Virus record (IMG/VR): IMGVR_UViG_3300033153_014439
Coordinates: 1-44,488 of that record
Length of the DNA: 44,488 bases
Reading direction: 5' to 3' (one strand)
Source: a virus
Shown here: positions 5,644-13,972 of the stretch, in pieces
Layout of the letters: each line of letters starts with the position of its first letter
How positions within the stretch are numbered: the stretch's first letter is position 1
The notes under the pieces: model-generated
Seen by the model: only the letters and a program-made list of their open reading frames with translations
What the model was told of the DNA's origin: nothing
Databases searched by the model: none
Program-made: the position numbers and the translations under genes

Positions 5644-5756
5644 AGCGACAAGCACGCAAGAAGGGGCTGAAGGGTAAGCGTGCCGACCGGTACGTTTACG
5701 GTGCTATGCGCAAGCGGGGATGGAAGCCGAAGCGGGAGCGCAAGCGCAAGAAGTGA
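5616..5756 (+). CDS. Small basic phage protein (46 aa)
   Basis: ATG 5616. The protein (MPKKLHEALKRQARKKGLKG then KRADRYVYGAMRKRG and a Lys/Arg tail) belongs to a type of very basic small protein often seen in tailed phages, with a conserved Y-V-Y-G-x-[LM]-R-K core. Likely nucleic-acid binding; the exact role is not established. It overlaps the end of the doubtful frame 5278-5643, which argues against the latter's C-terminus. Confidence 0.7.
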   Translation: MPKKLHEALKRQARKKGLKGKRADRYVYGAMRKRGWKPKRERKRKK

Positions 5757-5816
5757 TACTTGCGCGTAGTATTGGACACGTCTCGCACAGGAATTTCGCG
5801 CGAAAAGGGAGCGGCG

Positions 5817-5870
5817 ATGAATTTATGGGGTGAATACCGAGCCGCCGAGCGACATGGGCAACGCGGATGA
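5817..5870 (+). CDS. Short leader peptide coupled to the trigger-factor-like gene
   Basis: ATG 5817 follows the best ribosome site in the area (AAGGGAGCGGCG). It encodes 17 residues (MNLWGEYRAAERHGQRG) and its stop overlaps the next ATG as ATGA. The downstream gene itself lacks a good ribosome site, so translation may depend on this leader. Confidence 0.45.
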   Translation: MNLWGEYRAAERHGQRG

Positions 5871-6427
5871 GTTGGAAGGTTAAGCGCATCAACCCCTGCC
5901 GCGTGCGCCTGGAAGTCGAGGTCGAGGCTTGGGAGGTAAACGCGGCCTTTGACGACATGGTGAAGCATCTGCGCAAAACGCGCCATATTGACGGCTGGCG
6001 CGACCGAAAACGGCCCCATCGCGCCCCGCGAGGACATCATGGCGGTGTGCAGGCGCCTGCCGATTTCATCGAAAAGCGCTACGAGTGGGAAATCAAGGAG
6101 ACGCTCTGGCATCATCTGACCGCGACTCACTTCGAGCGGGCCTCGCGCCTGTCGGGCAACCTGCCGGTGCCATGCACCAAGCCCGACTTTCACTTGCCGA
6201 TAGGTGTCCTGCCCCGCCGCGATACGGCGTGGTGCTTTGCGGCGGAATACTACATCTATCCGGTGCCGTCGGCACTTGACCCGCGCTCTTTCCGGATGCC
6301 GCATTTTTACGACAACGAACCGATTGCGCCGACACTGGACGCCTATCATGGACTTTCTATTGCTCATCGGGATGACCCTGGGCGGGTTTGCGGTGGGCTG
6401 GTGCCTGAAGGGGCTCCTGCAATCTGA
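5867..6427 (+). CDS. Trigger factor N-terminal domain-like chaperone
   Basis: The 186-residue product aligns along most of its length with the ribosome-binding N-domain of bacterial trigger factor: a beta strand VRLEVEVEAWEVNAAFDD, helix, then the signature region HIDGWRDRKRP (trigger factor: I-x-G-F-R-x-G-K-x-P), a helix FIEKRYEWEIKETLWHHL (trigger factor QRYGxxVRxDVLxxL) and a final strand WCFAAEYYIYPVP. Differences are an extra loop of about 15 residues after the signature and loss of the PPIase and C-terminal arms. The signature loop docks on ribosomal protein L23 in the bacterial protein, so this version may act at the ribosome on nascent capsid proteins. It is followed closely by a GroES-like gene. 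The last 25 residues overlap the next gene and are uncertain. Confidence 0.7.
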   Translation: MSWKVKRINPCRVRLEVEVEAWEVNAAFDDMVKHLRKTRHIDGWRDRKRPHRAPRGHHGGVQAPADFIEKRYEWEIKETLWHHLTATHFERASRLSGNLPVPCTKPDFHLPIGVLPRRDTAWCFAAEYYIYPVPSALDPRSFRMPHFYDNEPIAPTLDAYHGLSIAHRDDPGRVCGGLVPEGAPAI

Positions 6428-6503
6428 CTACGAATGGACGCACCTGCGGGATGACCTGCGGGACGAAATCCGGCGACTCCATGATGACCTTGCGCAACGG
6501 TGA
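6348..6503 (+). CDS. Small membrane protein with charged helical tail (51 aa)
   Basis: ATG 6348. An N-terminal hydrophobic segment (MDFLLLIGMTLGGFAVGWCL) is followed by an acidic/basic amphipathic helix (TLRDDLRDEIRR-like). Predicted one-span inner-membrane protein with a cytoplasmic helix. It overlaps both neighbours (80 and 23 bp). Function unknown. Confidence 0.5.
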   Translation: MDFLLLIGMTLGGFAVGWCLKGLLQSDYEWTHLRDDLRDEIRRLHDDLAQR

Positions 6504-6777
6504 TAAATGCCGCAAATGCGGGCGATGTTGCTATTTTATGACCGTCATCGACGGGCAATTGGTGCGCACGAACGTCCCATGCCCGTACCTGGACGCCGAA
6601 ACGCACTTGTGCACGATTTTCAAAGACCGATTTTGGGTGAATCCGCGCTGTTTGACCCTATCGCAGGCCATTGCGCAACGGGTCTTGCCCGCGGATTGCC
6701 CGTATGTGGCCGATTTGGACTGGTATAAGCCGCCGATGGAATGGGAGGAGCACGAGAATGGGCGAAAAAACGGCTGA
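6481..6777 (+). CDS. CxxCxxCC zinc/iron-chelating family protein
   Basis: ATG 6481 gives 98 residues. The metal motif is CRKCGRCCYF near the N-terminus, followed by CPYLDAETHLCTIF, PRCLTLSQAIAQ and ADCPYV, the usual cysteine order of the YkgJ/CxxCxxCC domain family. The family binds Zn or Fe-S; its biochemical role is poorly known. It overlaps the start of the GroES-like gene by 20 bp and could belong with the chaperone genes only by position. Confidence 0.7.
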   Translation: MMTLRNGDKCRKCGRCCYFMTVIDGQLVRTNVPCPYLDAETHLCTIFKDRFWVNPRCLTLSQAIAQRVLPADCPYVADLDWYKPPMEWEEHENGRKNG

Positions 6778-7072
6778 TTGCGTCTATATACCGGTGAATC
6801 GCGCCGTCATCGTCGAGGACATCGAGCGCAAAGACCGCCGGACGGAGACCGGCATCGTCATTCCGGACACTTCGCGCCACAGGCGGTACCAGGAGGGCCG
6901 TGTCATTGCCGTTTCGCCGAATTTGCGCACGCGAGACGATTTGCCCATTCGTGTCGGGATGGTCGTCGGGTCGCTGGTGAACCACGGTGACGTGTTTTAC
7001 GACGACAATGGGCGCGTTTTGCGCAGGCTTTCGGTCGATTCGATTCATGTCGTGCGCGTGGAGGACAGGTGA
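6758..7072 (+). CDS. GroES-like co-chaperonin
   Basis: This is a 104-residue protein, close to the usual Cpn10 length. It has the Cpn10 beginning (VYIPVNRAVIVEDIERKDRR, compare RPLxDRVxVK), the mobile-loop region TETGIVIPD that contacts GroEL, a following turn YQEGRVIAVSP, and the late strands VGSLVNH and SVDSIHVV. A phage co-chaperonin would replace host GroES on host GroEL to enlarge or re-tune the folding chamber for the capsid protein, as T4 gp31 does; that role is inference. It follows a trigger-factor-like gene, overlaps the gene before, and its stop overlaps the next start (TGATG). Confidence 0.8.
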   Translation: MGEKTADCVYIPVNRAVIVEDIERKDRRTETGIVIPDTSRHRRYQEGRVIAVSPNLRTRDDLPIRVGMVVGSLVNHGDVFYDDNGRVLRRLSVDSIHVVRVEDR

Positions 7073-7425
7073 TGATACTCACGCTCTGGATTCTTGGCTG
7101 TATGGGCTTTTCAGCAATCATGCTGATACTCGGCGCGTTCTGCGGCTTTCTCTACTTCGGGCGCGGGTCATGGCGGGAATGGCTCGACCGCGAATTGCGC
7201 CCGCGTTCGATACCGTACCTGACGTCCGTGTACAAGGAACTCGTCGAAGAAGGCGTGTTGACCGACGAGCAGGTGCAGAAAATCGCCGAGCGACTGTGGA
7301 CGAAGGCCGTGCAGGAAGCGTATCGCGCCGAATTCGAGGAAGCCCAGCGGACGATGGCCCTTACCGAGGGGCGCAGCCGCGAGCAGGAAGACATAGCGAA
7401 TATACGGAAGGCACTTGCGCTATAA
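7072..7425 (+). CDS. Membrane-anchored protein with helical tail (117 aa)
   Basis: ATG 7072 overlaps the GroES-like stop. Residues 1-30 form a hydrophobic helix (ILTLWILGCMGFSAIMLILG). The remainder is charged and helical (YLTSVYKELVEEGVLTDEQV) with a segment resembling SHOCT-type C-terminal helices. Likely inner-membrane protein exposing a cytoplasmic coiled region. No family assigned. Confidence 0.6.
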   Translation: MILTLWILGCMGFSAIMLILGAFCGFLYFGRGSWREWLDRELRPRSIPYLTSVYKELVEEGVLTDEQVQKIAERLWTKAVQEAYRAEFEEAQRTMALTEGRSREQEDIANIRKALAL

Positions 7426-7493
7426 CGGCCTCAGACGACGGAATGGTTGTAATGCGCCGTGCGCACATCTGGTCGGTGTGACAGGCAATATTC

Positions 7494-7613
7494 ATGCCAG
7501 CCCACGTTCTCGACAAGCGCCGGCCAGACCACGATGCGTATTGGGCTGAGCGCCGGCGCGGTATCTACAAGCCCGCGAGCGAGTATGGCCCCACCCAAAC
7601 GCAATCCGGTTAA
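7494..7613 (+). CDS. Possible 39-aa protein before terminase small subunit
   Basis: ATG 7494 to TAA 7613, overlapping the next gene by 29 bp. The sequence MPAHVLDKRRPDHDAYWAER then RRGIYKPASEYG has normal composition. There is no strong ribosome site. It may be a real small protein or a leader; no family recognised. Confidence 0.35.
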   Translation: MPAHVLDKRRPDHDAYWAERRRGIYKPASEYGPTQTQSG

Positions 7614-7938
7614 GCACTATTACCCTTACCTCAAGCACCTGCGCCAACTTTGCGAGGAGTTCGGCGTGGACCGCAAGAAACAATCCCCCTCTATTGTTTG
7701 GATGCTCGTTGACTGTCTTGCGCAACAGTACGCCATGCTCGACTACGCCATGAACTTTATCGTCGGCGAGCCGGGTACGCGCAGGGAAGCGGAGGCGTAC
7801 TGCGCGAAACTCCACACCAAAATCCAGCGAACGATAAGCCAACTTGAGCGATACCGCCCCGAAAACACTGAAACCCCCAGCACGCAAAACGCCTACCAAA
7901 AGGCGGCGGCCCGCTTCGTCCAGGAAGCGCAAGGCTAA
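7585..7938 (+). CDS. Putative terminase small subunit
   Basis: This is a 117-residue helical protein (MAPPKRNPVKHYYPYLKHLR then QLCEEFGVDRKKQSPS) directly upstream of, and overlapping by 95 bp, the large terminase gene. Size, helical content and position fit a DNA-recognition small subunit that loads the packaging motor. There is no clear homology signature, so the call rests mainly on synteny; an unrelated head protein is possible. Confidence 0.5.
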   Translation: MAPPKRNPVKHYYPYLKHLRQLCEEFGVDRKKQSPSIVWMLVDCLAQQYAMLDYAMNFIVGEPGTRREAEAYCAKLHTKIQRTISQLERYRPENTETPSTQNAYQKAAARFVQEAQG

Positions 7939-9757
7939 ACGCCGAAAACGCCCCGGTCCCGAAAATCCCCACCTCACGTACTGGGGCGTCAAGCATGCCA
8001 GCAAATCCTATGACGAACTGACCCCGGAAGAGCGTGTGGAGTGCTGGTTTCATTTCCCGTCGTTCTGCCACTTTTTTCTCAAAATCTGGACGAAGCCTGA
8101 TGCGAACAACGAGCGGCGGCTCGTTCCGCTCGATTGGAACTATGCGCAACGCACCTTCTGGCCGAAGCGCAAGCATCGCAATTGGCACCTCAAGTCGCGA
8201 CAGGTCGGTTGGACGACCATCGAACTGGCCGAGGATTTCTGGATTGCCGTAACGCGCCCCGGCTCCAACGTGCAGGTGCTAACGCACTCGAAGGAACTGA
8301 CCGAGGATATGCGCCTGCGCATCCGCACCTTCATCGACCACCTGCCCGACGAGTTCGCGCTGGAAGTCACGAAGGACAACCGGGACGGTTTCGAGTTCAA
8401 GGGGGTACCCGGAATCGGTCTCGCGCTGAGAAGCCGTATCGGGCTGCAGACGGTTTCGGGTAAGCATAAGGGTATCGGCAAGACCCTCTCGAAACTGCAC
8501 ATGACCGAGGTCGCGCGCTGGGATAATGTCACCGGCGGCGTCGGGCACTACATCGCCACGGCGATCCAGGCGCTTCCGAAAACCGTGCCGGTCACGATTG
8601 AGACGACCCCAAACGGCCTCGGCCACCCGTCGTACCAATTGTGGGTCAAGGCGGAGTCGGGGGAGAGCGGTTTTGAACCCATCTTCATGCCGTGGTGGTA
8701 TGACGAGACCGCGGTCGCGGAGGTCGATGACGACTTCGCGGTGAAGGACGATAAGGAGGCGTGGCTCCTCAAGCAGGGCGCGACGCCGGGACATATCGCC
8801 TTCCGCCGCCTGTCTATCCGGGAAATGGCCTCGCGGCAGTACCCCGGTGAGGTCATCTTCAACCAGGAATACCCCTCCGACCCGCGCACGTGTTTCATCG
8901 CGGGCGGGCGCAGTGCGTTTCCCGCCGACCGGCTCGTCGAGCAGGAAGAGCATATCGACGTGGAACTGGCGCAGTGGCGCGCTGAAGGCCGCCGTTTCCC
9001 GCGTCAAGGGCGGCTGTACATGTCCGTGGACGGCATGCCGCTTTTCAACGAGTTGCCCGGTGGCGCGCTCACGCTATGGGAGTTGCCGCGCCCCGGTATG
9101 TCCTACATCATCGGCGCGGATGTCGGCAAGGGGCTTCCCACCGGCGATTTCTCGGCGGCCGAGGTGCTGTGCGCGGAGAGCCACGAGCAGGTCGGGGAAC
9201 TTCACGAGCGCGTGCCGCCCAAGGAATTCGCATACCACCTGAACCTCCTCGGCAGGATGTACAATGAGGCGCTCCTGGCCGTCGAGCGCAACGACGTTGG
9301 CTTCAACGTCGTCGAGGAACTGTACGAGGAACTGGTTTACCCGAACCTCTACACGGCCAAGAAGACCCAAAAGGGCTACACGGAAGATTCCTACTCTTAC
9401 GGCTGGCACTCGAACGCCACCACTCGCCCCATAGCCATCGCGGAAACCGCCGACCTGCTGTGGCAGCGAAGTATCCGTATCCGTTCCAAGGCGCTCATCG
9501 AGGAATTGCTCGCCTTTGTCGAGGACGAGAACGGCAAGTACCAGGCCCCGAAGGGCGCGTTTGACGACCTTGCGATGGCGTTTGTCATCGCTTGCTGGGT
9601 GATGACGCATGAGGCCGCCGTCCTACAGGCACCCTGGGTCGAAGGCGAAGAGCCGTGGGAAATCGAACGCATCAAGCAGGTCCTACAGCGCCAGCAGGCC
9701 GGCGAAGACATTTGGCAGGAGGACATTGACCCCGCCGTGGAGATGTTTCTGAGATGA
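7844..9757 (+). CDS. terL: Terminase large subunit
   Basis: This is a 637-residue DNA-packaging ATPase-nuclease. A very basic N-terminus is followed by the adenine/Walker A region HLKSRQVGWT (residues 115-124, a deviant P-loop typical of large terminases), Walker B LHMTEVARW (218-226, Glu222), and the coupling motif ETTPNG (253-258). The C-terminal RNase H-like nuclease has GADVGKG (424-430, Asp426), ERND (481-484) and FDDLAMA (573-579). It pumps DNA through the portal and cuts headfuls or ends. The start is TTG 7844; no ATG precedes the ATPase domain in frame, so a non-ATG start is needed. The stop overlaps the portal start (ATGA). Confidence 0.95.
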   Translation: MSDTAPKTLKPPARKTPTKRRRPASSRKRKAKRRKRPGPENPHLTYWGVKHASKSYDELTPEERVECWFHFPSFCHFFLKIWTKPDANNERRLVPLDWNYAQRTFWPKRKHRNWHLKSRQVGWTTIELAEDFWIAVTRPGSNVQVLTHSKELTEDMRLRIRTFIDHLPDEFALEVTKDNRDGFEFKGVPGIGLALRSRIGLQTVSGKHKGIGKTLSKLHMTEVARWDNVTGGVGHYIATAIQALPKTVPVTIETTPNGLGHPSYQLWVKAESGESGFEPIFMPWWYDETAVAEVDDDFAVKDDKEAWLLKQGATPGHIAFRRLSIREMASRQYPGEVIFNQEYPSDPRTCFIAGGRSAFPADRLVEQEEHIDVELAQWRAEGRRFPRQGRLYMSVDGMPLFNELPGGALTLWELPRPGMSYIIGADVGKGLPTGDFSAAEVLCAESHEQVGELHERVPPKEFAYHLNLLGRMYNEALLAVERNDVGFNVVEELYEELVYPNLYTAKKTQKGYTEDSYSYGWHSNATTRPIAIAETADLLWQRSIRIRSKALIEELLAFVEDENGKYQAPKGAFDDLAMAFVIACWVMTHEAAVLQAPWVEGEEPWEIERIKQVLQRQQAGEDIWQEDIDPAVEMFLR

Positions 9758-11640
9758 CGGACACCAAAGAACCGGAAATCCCGTTTGAAGCGCGCCTCGT
9801 GCTCAGCATGCGAAACAGTTACGCGGGCTTCATGGCGGAACAGCATACCAAGTGGAAAGCGCTGGAAAAGGTGCGCGAGGGGTCATACACGAACGACTAC
9901 CGCCGCGTGCCGTGGAAAACGCGGTACCGTTCCCCGCAGGGCATCGTCCAACTCGAACACCAGAAGGCCATCGCCCTTAAGGCGTTGCCGGTGCCGCGAG
10001 CGATTTCCGACAGCGAGGCCGACATCGCGGAAGGCCTGACCGACATCGCGAATGCCGCGCTGGACTCCGTGGCCGCTGCGATAGACTATAACCGGCTTTG
10101 TGACGGCGTGATGGACGACGCACATGTTTACGGTGCCGCCGTGCTCAAGATTCTCGTGCGTCCGAACCAAGACCTCGATGTGCGCCTTGTCAACTTGCGC
10201 AACTTGTACCCCCACCCCCTCGCCGAGAGCCTTGCCGACTGCGAGGCTCTCGTCGAGGACATCATCCTCCCCCTCTCGGCAGCGTTGCGCCGTTGGCCCG
10301 ACAAGCGCGCCGCGCTGTACAAGGCCGCGGCGCTTCGTTCCGAGGGGCCTGGGGCGGATAGCAAGGGGCAACAACTCTACCAGACGCCCAACGACTATGA
10401 CAAGGCCGCCGAACACGCCGAGGTGACGCTGCCGCAGGCGCTGACCGTGCCCGTGCGTCTCCACGAGGCATGGTTCAGGACGGACGAGTCGCTTGAAGTC
10501 GTCGAGGAATTTTTCGAGCCGGGAGACACCAACAAGGACGGTACGCCGAAGCGCAACGTGCGCAAGAAGAAGCGCAAGAAGTATCCCGGCGGGCGGCACA
10601 TCATCGTCACGTCGGAAGGCGACGTAATTCTTGACGAGCCGAACTACGACCCCGAGGGCCGCTTTCCATACGTTATGGTCGGCTGCTACTGGCGCCCGCA
10701 CAAGTTTTGGCCCAAGGGCGATCTGGAGTTCATGGCCCCGACGATCATCCTGCTCGACGAGATGGTTTCAGCCATAGCGGACGCGGCCAAGCACCTGGCG
10801 TATCCCAGTTTTGCGGTCGATCCGCGCCGCGCCAAGGTGGACAGGTCGCTGCTCATCTATCGGCCCGGCCAGTGGATTCCGATACTCGATCCGAACCATT
10901 CGCTGCGGCCGATTGACGTGCCGCCGATGCACGATTCGGTTTACAACCTTATCCCGCTTCTGCGGGGCAACCTTCGCGTCGGCAGCGGCACCCCGGACGA
11001 ATCACGCGGCGAACGGCCTCGCGGCGATGTTACCGGCAAGTCCATCGAGGCGATGGCGGCGCTGGCATCGATTCGCCCCGGTCTCAAGCATGCGAATTTC
11101 GAGCGCGCAATGGCCGAACTCTTCCAGCGGCTTTTCGCGTACATGCAGAAGTACTGGACGCGCCCGCGCAAACTCGTGGTCAATCCGCAAGCCAACGACA
11201 TCGCCATGCGGCGCATCATGCAAGACCCGCCGCCGACTACCACACCGAACCCGATCTCGCACAAAGTCCTGTGGTGGCAGCCCGACGCGATGCGGAACTC
11301 GCAGGTGCGTATCATAGTCGAGCCGGGAAGCGGCGCGCCAGAAGACCCGGAAATGGAATACCAGGCGCTCCTGTCCCTTGTCGAATTACTGGCAACACTC
11401 GACAGCAATCCGGCGCTTCTCGGTGCGCAGGAAATCATACCGAAGTCATATCTCATTTCCCACTCCCCGTTGCGCAACAAGGCCATGATTATGCGGCGCG
11501 CGTACCGGCAGGAGTTCAGGCGTGCGCGTGAGCAGGGCGTGCAGGAAGGCATGGCCGAGGCGCTGCGCAATATGTCCGCGCAAGACCTTCAGGCATTTTT
11601 GTATCAGCAGGCTGCGGGGAACGGTTCCCCGCAATCATAA
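9754..11640 (+). CDS. Portal protein (interrupted C-terminus)
   Basis: This 628-residue protein follows the terminase with an ATGA overlap and precedes scaffold and capsid genes, the standard portal position. The size fits podovirus portals, and the N-terminal helical region (MRNSYAGFMAEQHTKWKALE) and later wing/crown segments are consistent. It forms the dodecameric DNA channel at one capsid vertex. The TAA stop at 11638 is followed in the same frame by 26 sense codons rich in Pro, Asn and Asp that end at TGA 11721, which overlaps the next start as GTGA. The full-length gene therefore probably ended at 11721. Confidence 0.88.
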   Translation: MTDTKEPEIPFEARLVLSMRNSYAGFMAEQHTKWKALEKVREGSYTNDYRRVPWKTRYRSPQGIVQLEHQKAIALKALPVPRAISDSEADIAEGLTDIANAALDSVAAAIDYNRLCDGVMDDAHVYGAAVLKILVRPNQDLDVRLVNLRNLYPHPLAESLADCEALVEDIILPLSAALRRWPDKRAALYKAAALRSEGPGADSKGQQLYQTPNDYDKAAEHAEVTLPQALTVPVRLHEAWFRTDESLEVVEEFFEPGDTNKDGTPKRNVRKKKRKKYPGGRHIIVTSEGDVILDEPNYDPEGRFPYVMVGCYWRPHKFWPKGDLEFMAPTIILLDEMVSAIADAAKHLAYPSFAVDPRRAKVDRSLLIYRPGQWIPILDPNHSLRPIDVPPMHDSVYNLIPLLRGNLRVGSGTPDESRGERPRGDVTGKSIEAMAALASIRPGLKHANFERAMAELFQRLFAYMQKYWTRPRKLVVNPQANDIAMRRIMQDPPPTTTPNPISHKVLWWQPDAMRNSQVRIIVEPGSGAPEDPEMEYQALLSLVELLATLDSNPALLGAQEIIPKSYLISHSPLRNKAMIMRRAYRQEFRRAREQGVQEGMAEALRNMSAQDLQAFLYQQAAGNGSPQS

Positions 11641-11721
11641 CCCCATGACCACCCGCTGCGGAATCCGAACAACCGGCCGGACTCGGACGACCCTCAGGCG
11701 GAGTCAGGAGGTGCAACGTGA
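11641..11721 (+). other. In-frame extension of the portal gene after TAA
   Basis: Directly after the portal TAA the same frame continues PHDHPLRNPNNRPDSDDPQA then ESGGAT and stops at TGA 11721. The scaffold start GTG 11718 overlaps that TGA, matching the junction style of this genome. The stop is followed by C, a context known to be leaky. This is either a nonsense mutation, a sequencing error (CAA to TAA), or a readthrough extension. Confidence 0.55.
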
Positions 11722-12587
11722 GTGAAGAGACACAGGGTGAAGGGCAACTCGTTGAGGTGGAACTCGTCACCGGCGAAAAGGTGAAAGTCGCACCGGAACA
11801 CGCGGAAACCGTCAAGGCCCACGCATTCCGACAAGCGGACTACACCCGCAAGACCCAGCAATTGGCGCAAGAGCGGCAGCAACTCGCGGAAGAGAAGGCT
11901 CGGCTCGCAGACGTGCAGGCAAGACTCAACATCATCGACCGGAATCCGGGCCTGAAAGCACAATTCGAGCAGGCCTTCCGGAATCCGTGGACACCTGTCG
12001 CACCGCAAACCAGCGGCGAGGACGACCCGTTCGGCGCACCCGCGCAGGACGACGCACTCGCCAAGAAGATTGCCCAACTCGAAGGCTATGTCGGCAATCT
12101 CAGCCAACAGTTGACCGAGGAGAAACGGCAATCCATGCGGTTTGCGTTGCAGGCGGAACTGAGCAACCAGTTCGGAACGAAGCCTTATGTGGATATGGAG
12201 CAATGCCTTGTCTATGCTGAGGCGAATCCCGGGCTGTGGCACATGTCCGCCGACAAGATGGCGAAGGCCATCGTGACGCAACTCTACGCCGACGCATACG
12301 CTGAGGATTTGCGTAACGAGGGACGCGCTGAAATCCAGCGCGAACTTGAGAAACAACGCCAGGAAGAGGCGGAACAAGAACGCCTCGCGGCGAACACTCC
12401 ATCACAGATGACCATGCCCGACGGTGAAGTCATCCCGCCGGTTACGGAAATCCTGCGCTTGCAGAACGGGAGCGAGGAAGACCGGCGCAAGGCACGTGCT
12501 TACCTTGAGCGCATCGACGCCCTCGAAAAGGCGGCGGGCGAAGCGCGGGAAGCGCAATTGCGGAGGATGGCCATCGGCTCTGTGTAA
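11718..12587 (+). CDS. Scaffolding protein
   Basis: 289 residues, highly charged and largely coiled-coil (QADYTRKTQQLAQERQQLAE then EKARLADVQAR), ending in a basic helix. It lies between portal and major capsid protein, where tailed phages place the scaffold that guides procapsid assembly. Start GTG 11718 with a CAGGAGGTG site 5 nt upstream. No protease motif seen. Confidence 0.8.
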   Translation: MSEETQGEGQLVEVELVTGEKVKVAPEHAETVKAHAFRQADYTRKTQQLAQERQQLAEEKARLADVQARLNIIDRNPGLKAQFEQAFRNPWTPVAPQTSGEDDPFGAPAQDDALAKKIAQLEGYVGNLSQQLTEEKRQSMRFALQAELSNQFGTKPYVDMEQCLVYAEANPGLWHMSADKMAKAIVTQLYADAYAEDLRNEGRAEIQRELEKQRQEEAEQERLAANTPSQMTMPDGEVIPPVTEILRLQNGSEEDRRKARAYLERIDALEKAAGEAREAQLRRMAIGSV

Positions 12588-12604
12588 GAGCAGGAGTCTA
12601 AAGG

Positions 12605-13900
12605 ATGGCACTTTCCGACCTTGCGTTCCTTAGTCATGGCGCAGCGAGCGTTTCCGCGAACTACGCTATGGCATGGGCGCGGGAACTGCTCTTCGATGCC
12701 GAGGCGCAGACGTTTTTTGTCGCGCAGGATTCGGCGACGCTCGGGCGGCCGGGCGGACAGCAGTACGGCCAGGCCGCCGTCGTCAATTTTACCCGCGACA
12801 TAAAGCGTATCCGCGGCGACAGCGTGCAGATAAACCAGGTCGGCAACCTCAAGGGCAGGCCGACTTCAGGCGTACTGCGCGGCAACGAAGAGAACATTGC
12901 GTACAACTACATGACCATCGCGACCACGCGCAAGCGTAAGGCGATTGGTTATGAACGGTACGCCCAGGAGAAGTCGTTCTGGGATTGGCGCGCCACGGGG
13001 CGGAAGTTGCTCGCCCAGTGGCTTGCCCGTCAGCAGGACAAGCAGGTCTTTGACGCCATGATAAGCGGTACCAGCGTGATTTACGCCAACAGCGTAGACT
13101 CCCCCGCGTCCGCCTCTGTCATGGGCATGGCTTCGGGCGGCCTTGTCGTCAGCGATCTGTCGAAAGCCGGGAAGATTTTCACCGCACGCAACGCCAAGCC
13201 GCTTGGCTTCGGCGGGCGTGACGGTGTGCAGATTCCGGGCTATGCGGTAGTAATGCCTCCCGACCAGTATGCCGATGTGATGGACGAGACGTCCATGAAG
13301 TCGGCGTTTCAACTGGCCTGGGAACCGGGCGCGAACCACCCGTTGCGTCACGGCGCCATGACCAGGTACAAAAATCTCTGGATTTTCCAACTTGGCGGCG
13401 ACCTGTGGACGGGTGGCAGCCCGTTGCAGCCGCGTTGCAAACTGTACACGGACTGCAGCACCTCGACCGGCGTAGGCACGATTTTCGTCTCGACGTCGGG
13501 TTCGGCGGCTGCGCCCACGCAGTACTTCCCGTCCAGCGGGTACTTGCTGATGTATGACCCGGGCGGATCGAAGTACGAGCGTATCCACTACACGGCCAAG
13601 GACGATTACTCTTTTACCCTGACCTCCAAACGTGCGGCAGCCACACGCACCTCACACACCGCCGCGACGACCATCGTGGCGTACGAGATAGCACGTGTTG
13701 TCGCGTTTGGCGCGGAGGTCGTGGCGAAGGTGTCGCTTGTTGACCCGATGTGGATTTACGAAGACCAGGACTACCGGGAAAGGCTGGGCATGGGTCTCCG
13801 GTGGATAGACGGTTTCAAGAAAATCGACGATACGCTGGACAAAACGCCCGGCATCCTGGTCTTCGGCGCATGCCACGACAGAACAATCGAGATTATCTAA
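12605..13900 (+). CDS. Major capsid protein (N4 gp56 / DUF4043-like, HK97 fold)
   Basis: This is a 431-residue protein with a GGAGTCTAAAGG leader. The N-terminal half shows the conserved pattern of the Phage_capsid_3/N4-gp56 family: INQVGNLKGRPTSGVLRGNE at about residues 78-97, then a helix with KAIGYERYAQEKSFWDWRA and AQWLARQQDKQVFDAMISG. Around residues 280-365 a Thr/Ser-rich beta segment appears inserted in the fold. The C-terminus (DPMWIYEDQDYRERLGMGLR) is typical of the P-domain end. It builds the icosahedral shell. A UUCG hairpin follows the stop. Confidence 0.88.
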   Translation: MALSDLAFLSHGAASVSANYAMAWARELLFDAEAQTFFVAQDSATLGRPGGQQYGQAAVVNFTRDIKRIRGDSVQINQVGNLKGRPTSGVLRGNEENIAYNYMTIATTRKRKAIGYERYAQEKSFWDWRATGRKLLAQWLARQQDKQVFDAMISGTSVIYANSVDSPASASVMGMASGGLVVSDLSKAGKIFTARNAKPLGFGGRDGVQIPGYAVVMPPDQYADVMDETSMKSAFQLAWEPGANHPLRHGAMTRYKNLWIFQLGGDLWTGGSPLQPRCKLYTDCSTSTGVGTIFVSTSGSAAAPTQYFPSSGYLLMYDPGGSKYERIHYTAKDDYSFTLTSKRAAATRTSHTAATTIVAYEIARVVAFGAEVVAKVSLVDPMWIYEDQDYRERLGMGLRWIDGFKKIDDTLDKTPGILVFGACHDRTIEII

Positions 13901-13922
13901 TCTCGACATCCCGTGCGGTTCG

Positions 13923-13942
13923 GGGGCGGGTTCGCCCGCCCC
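13923..13942 (+). terminator. Very stable UUCG hairpin after the capsid gene
   Basis: GGGGCGGG-TTCG-CCCGCCCC forms a perfect 8-bp GC stem with a UUCG tetraloop 22 nt after the capsid stop. No T-run follows, so it more likely stabilises or partly terminates the abundant capsid mRNA than ends transcription fully. Its position also shows that the next gene starts downstream of it. Confidence 0.65.
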
Positions 13943-13972
13943 TGGCCCGCACATTTCACGGGAGTACATGTC

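Noticed and set aside
13913-13972. GTG 13913 as start of the Maf-like gene
   Set aside because: The extra 20 codons run through the UUCG hairpin; TTG 13973 has a ribosome site.
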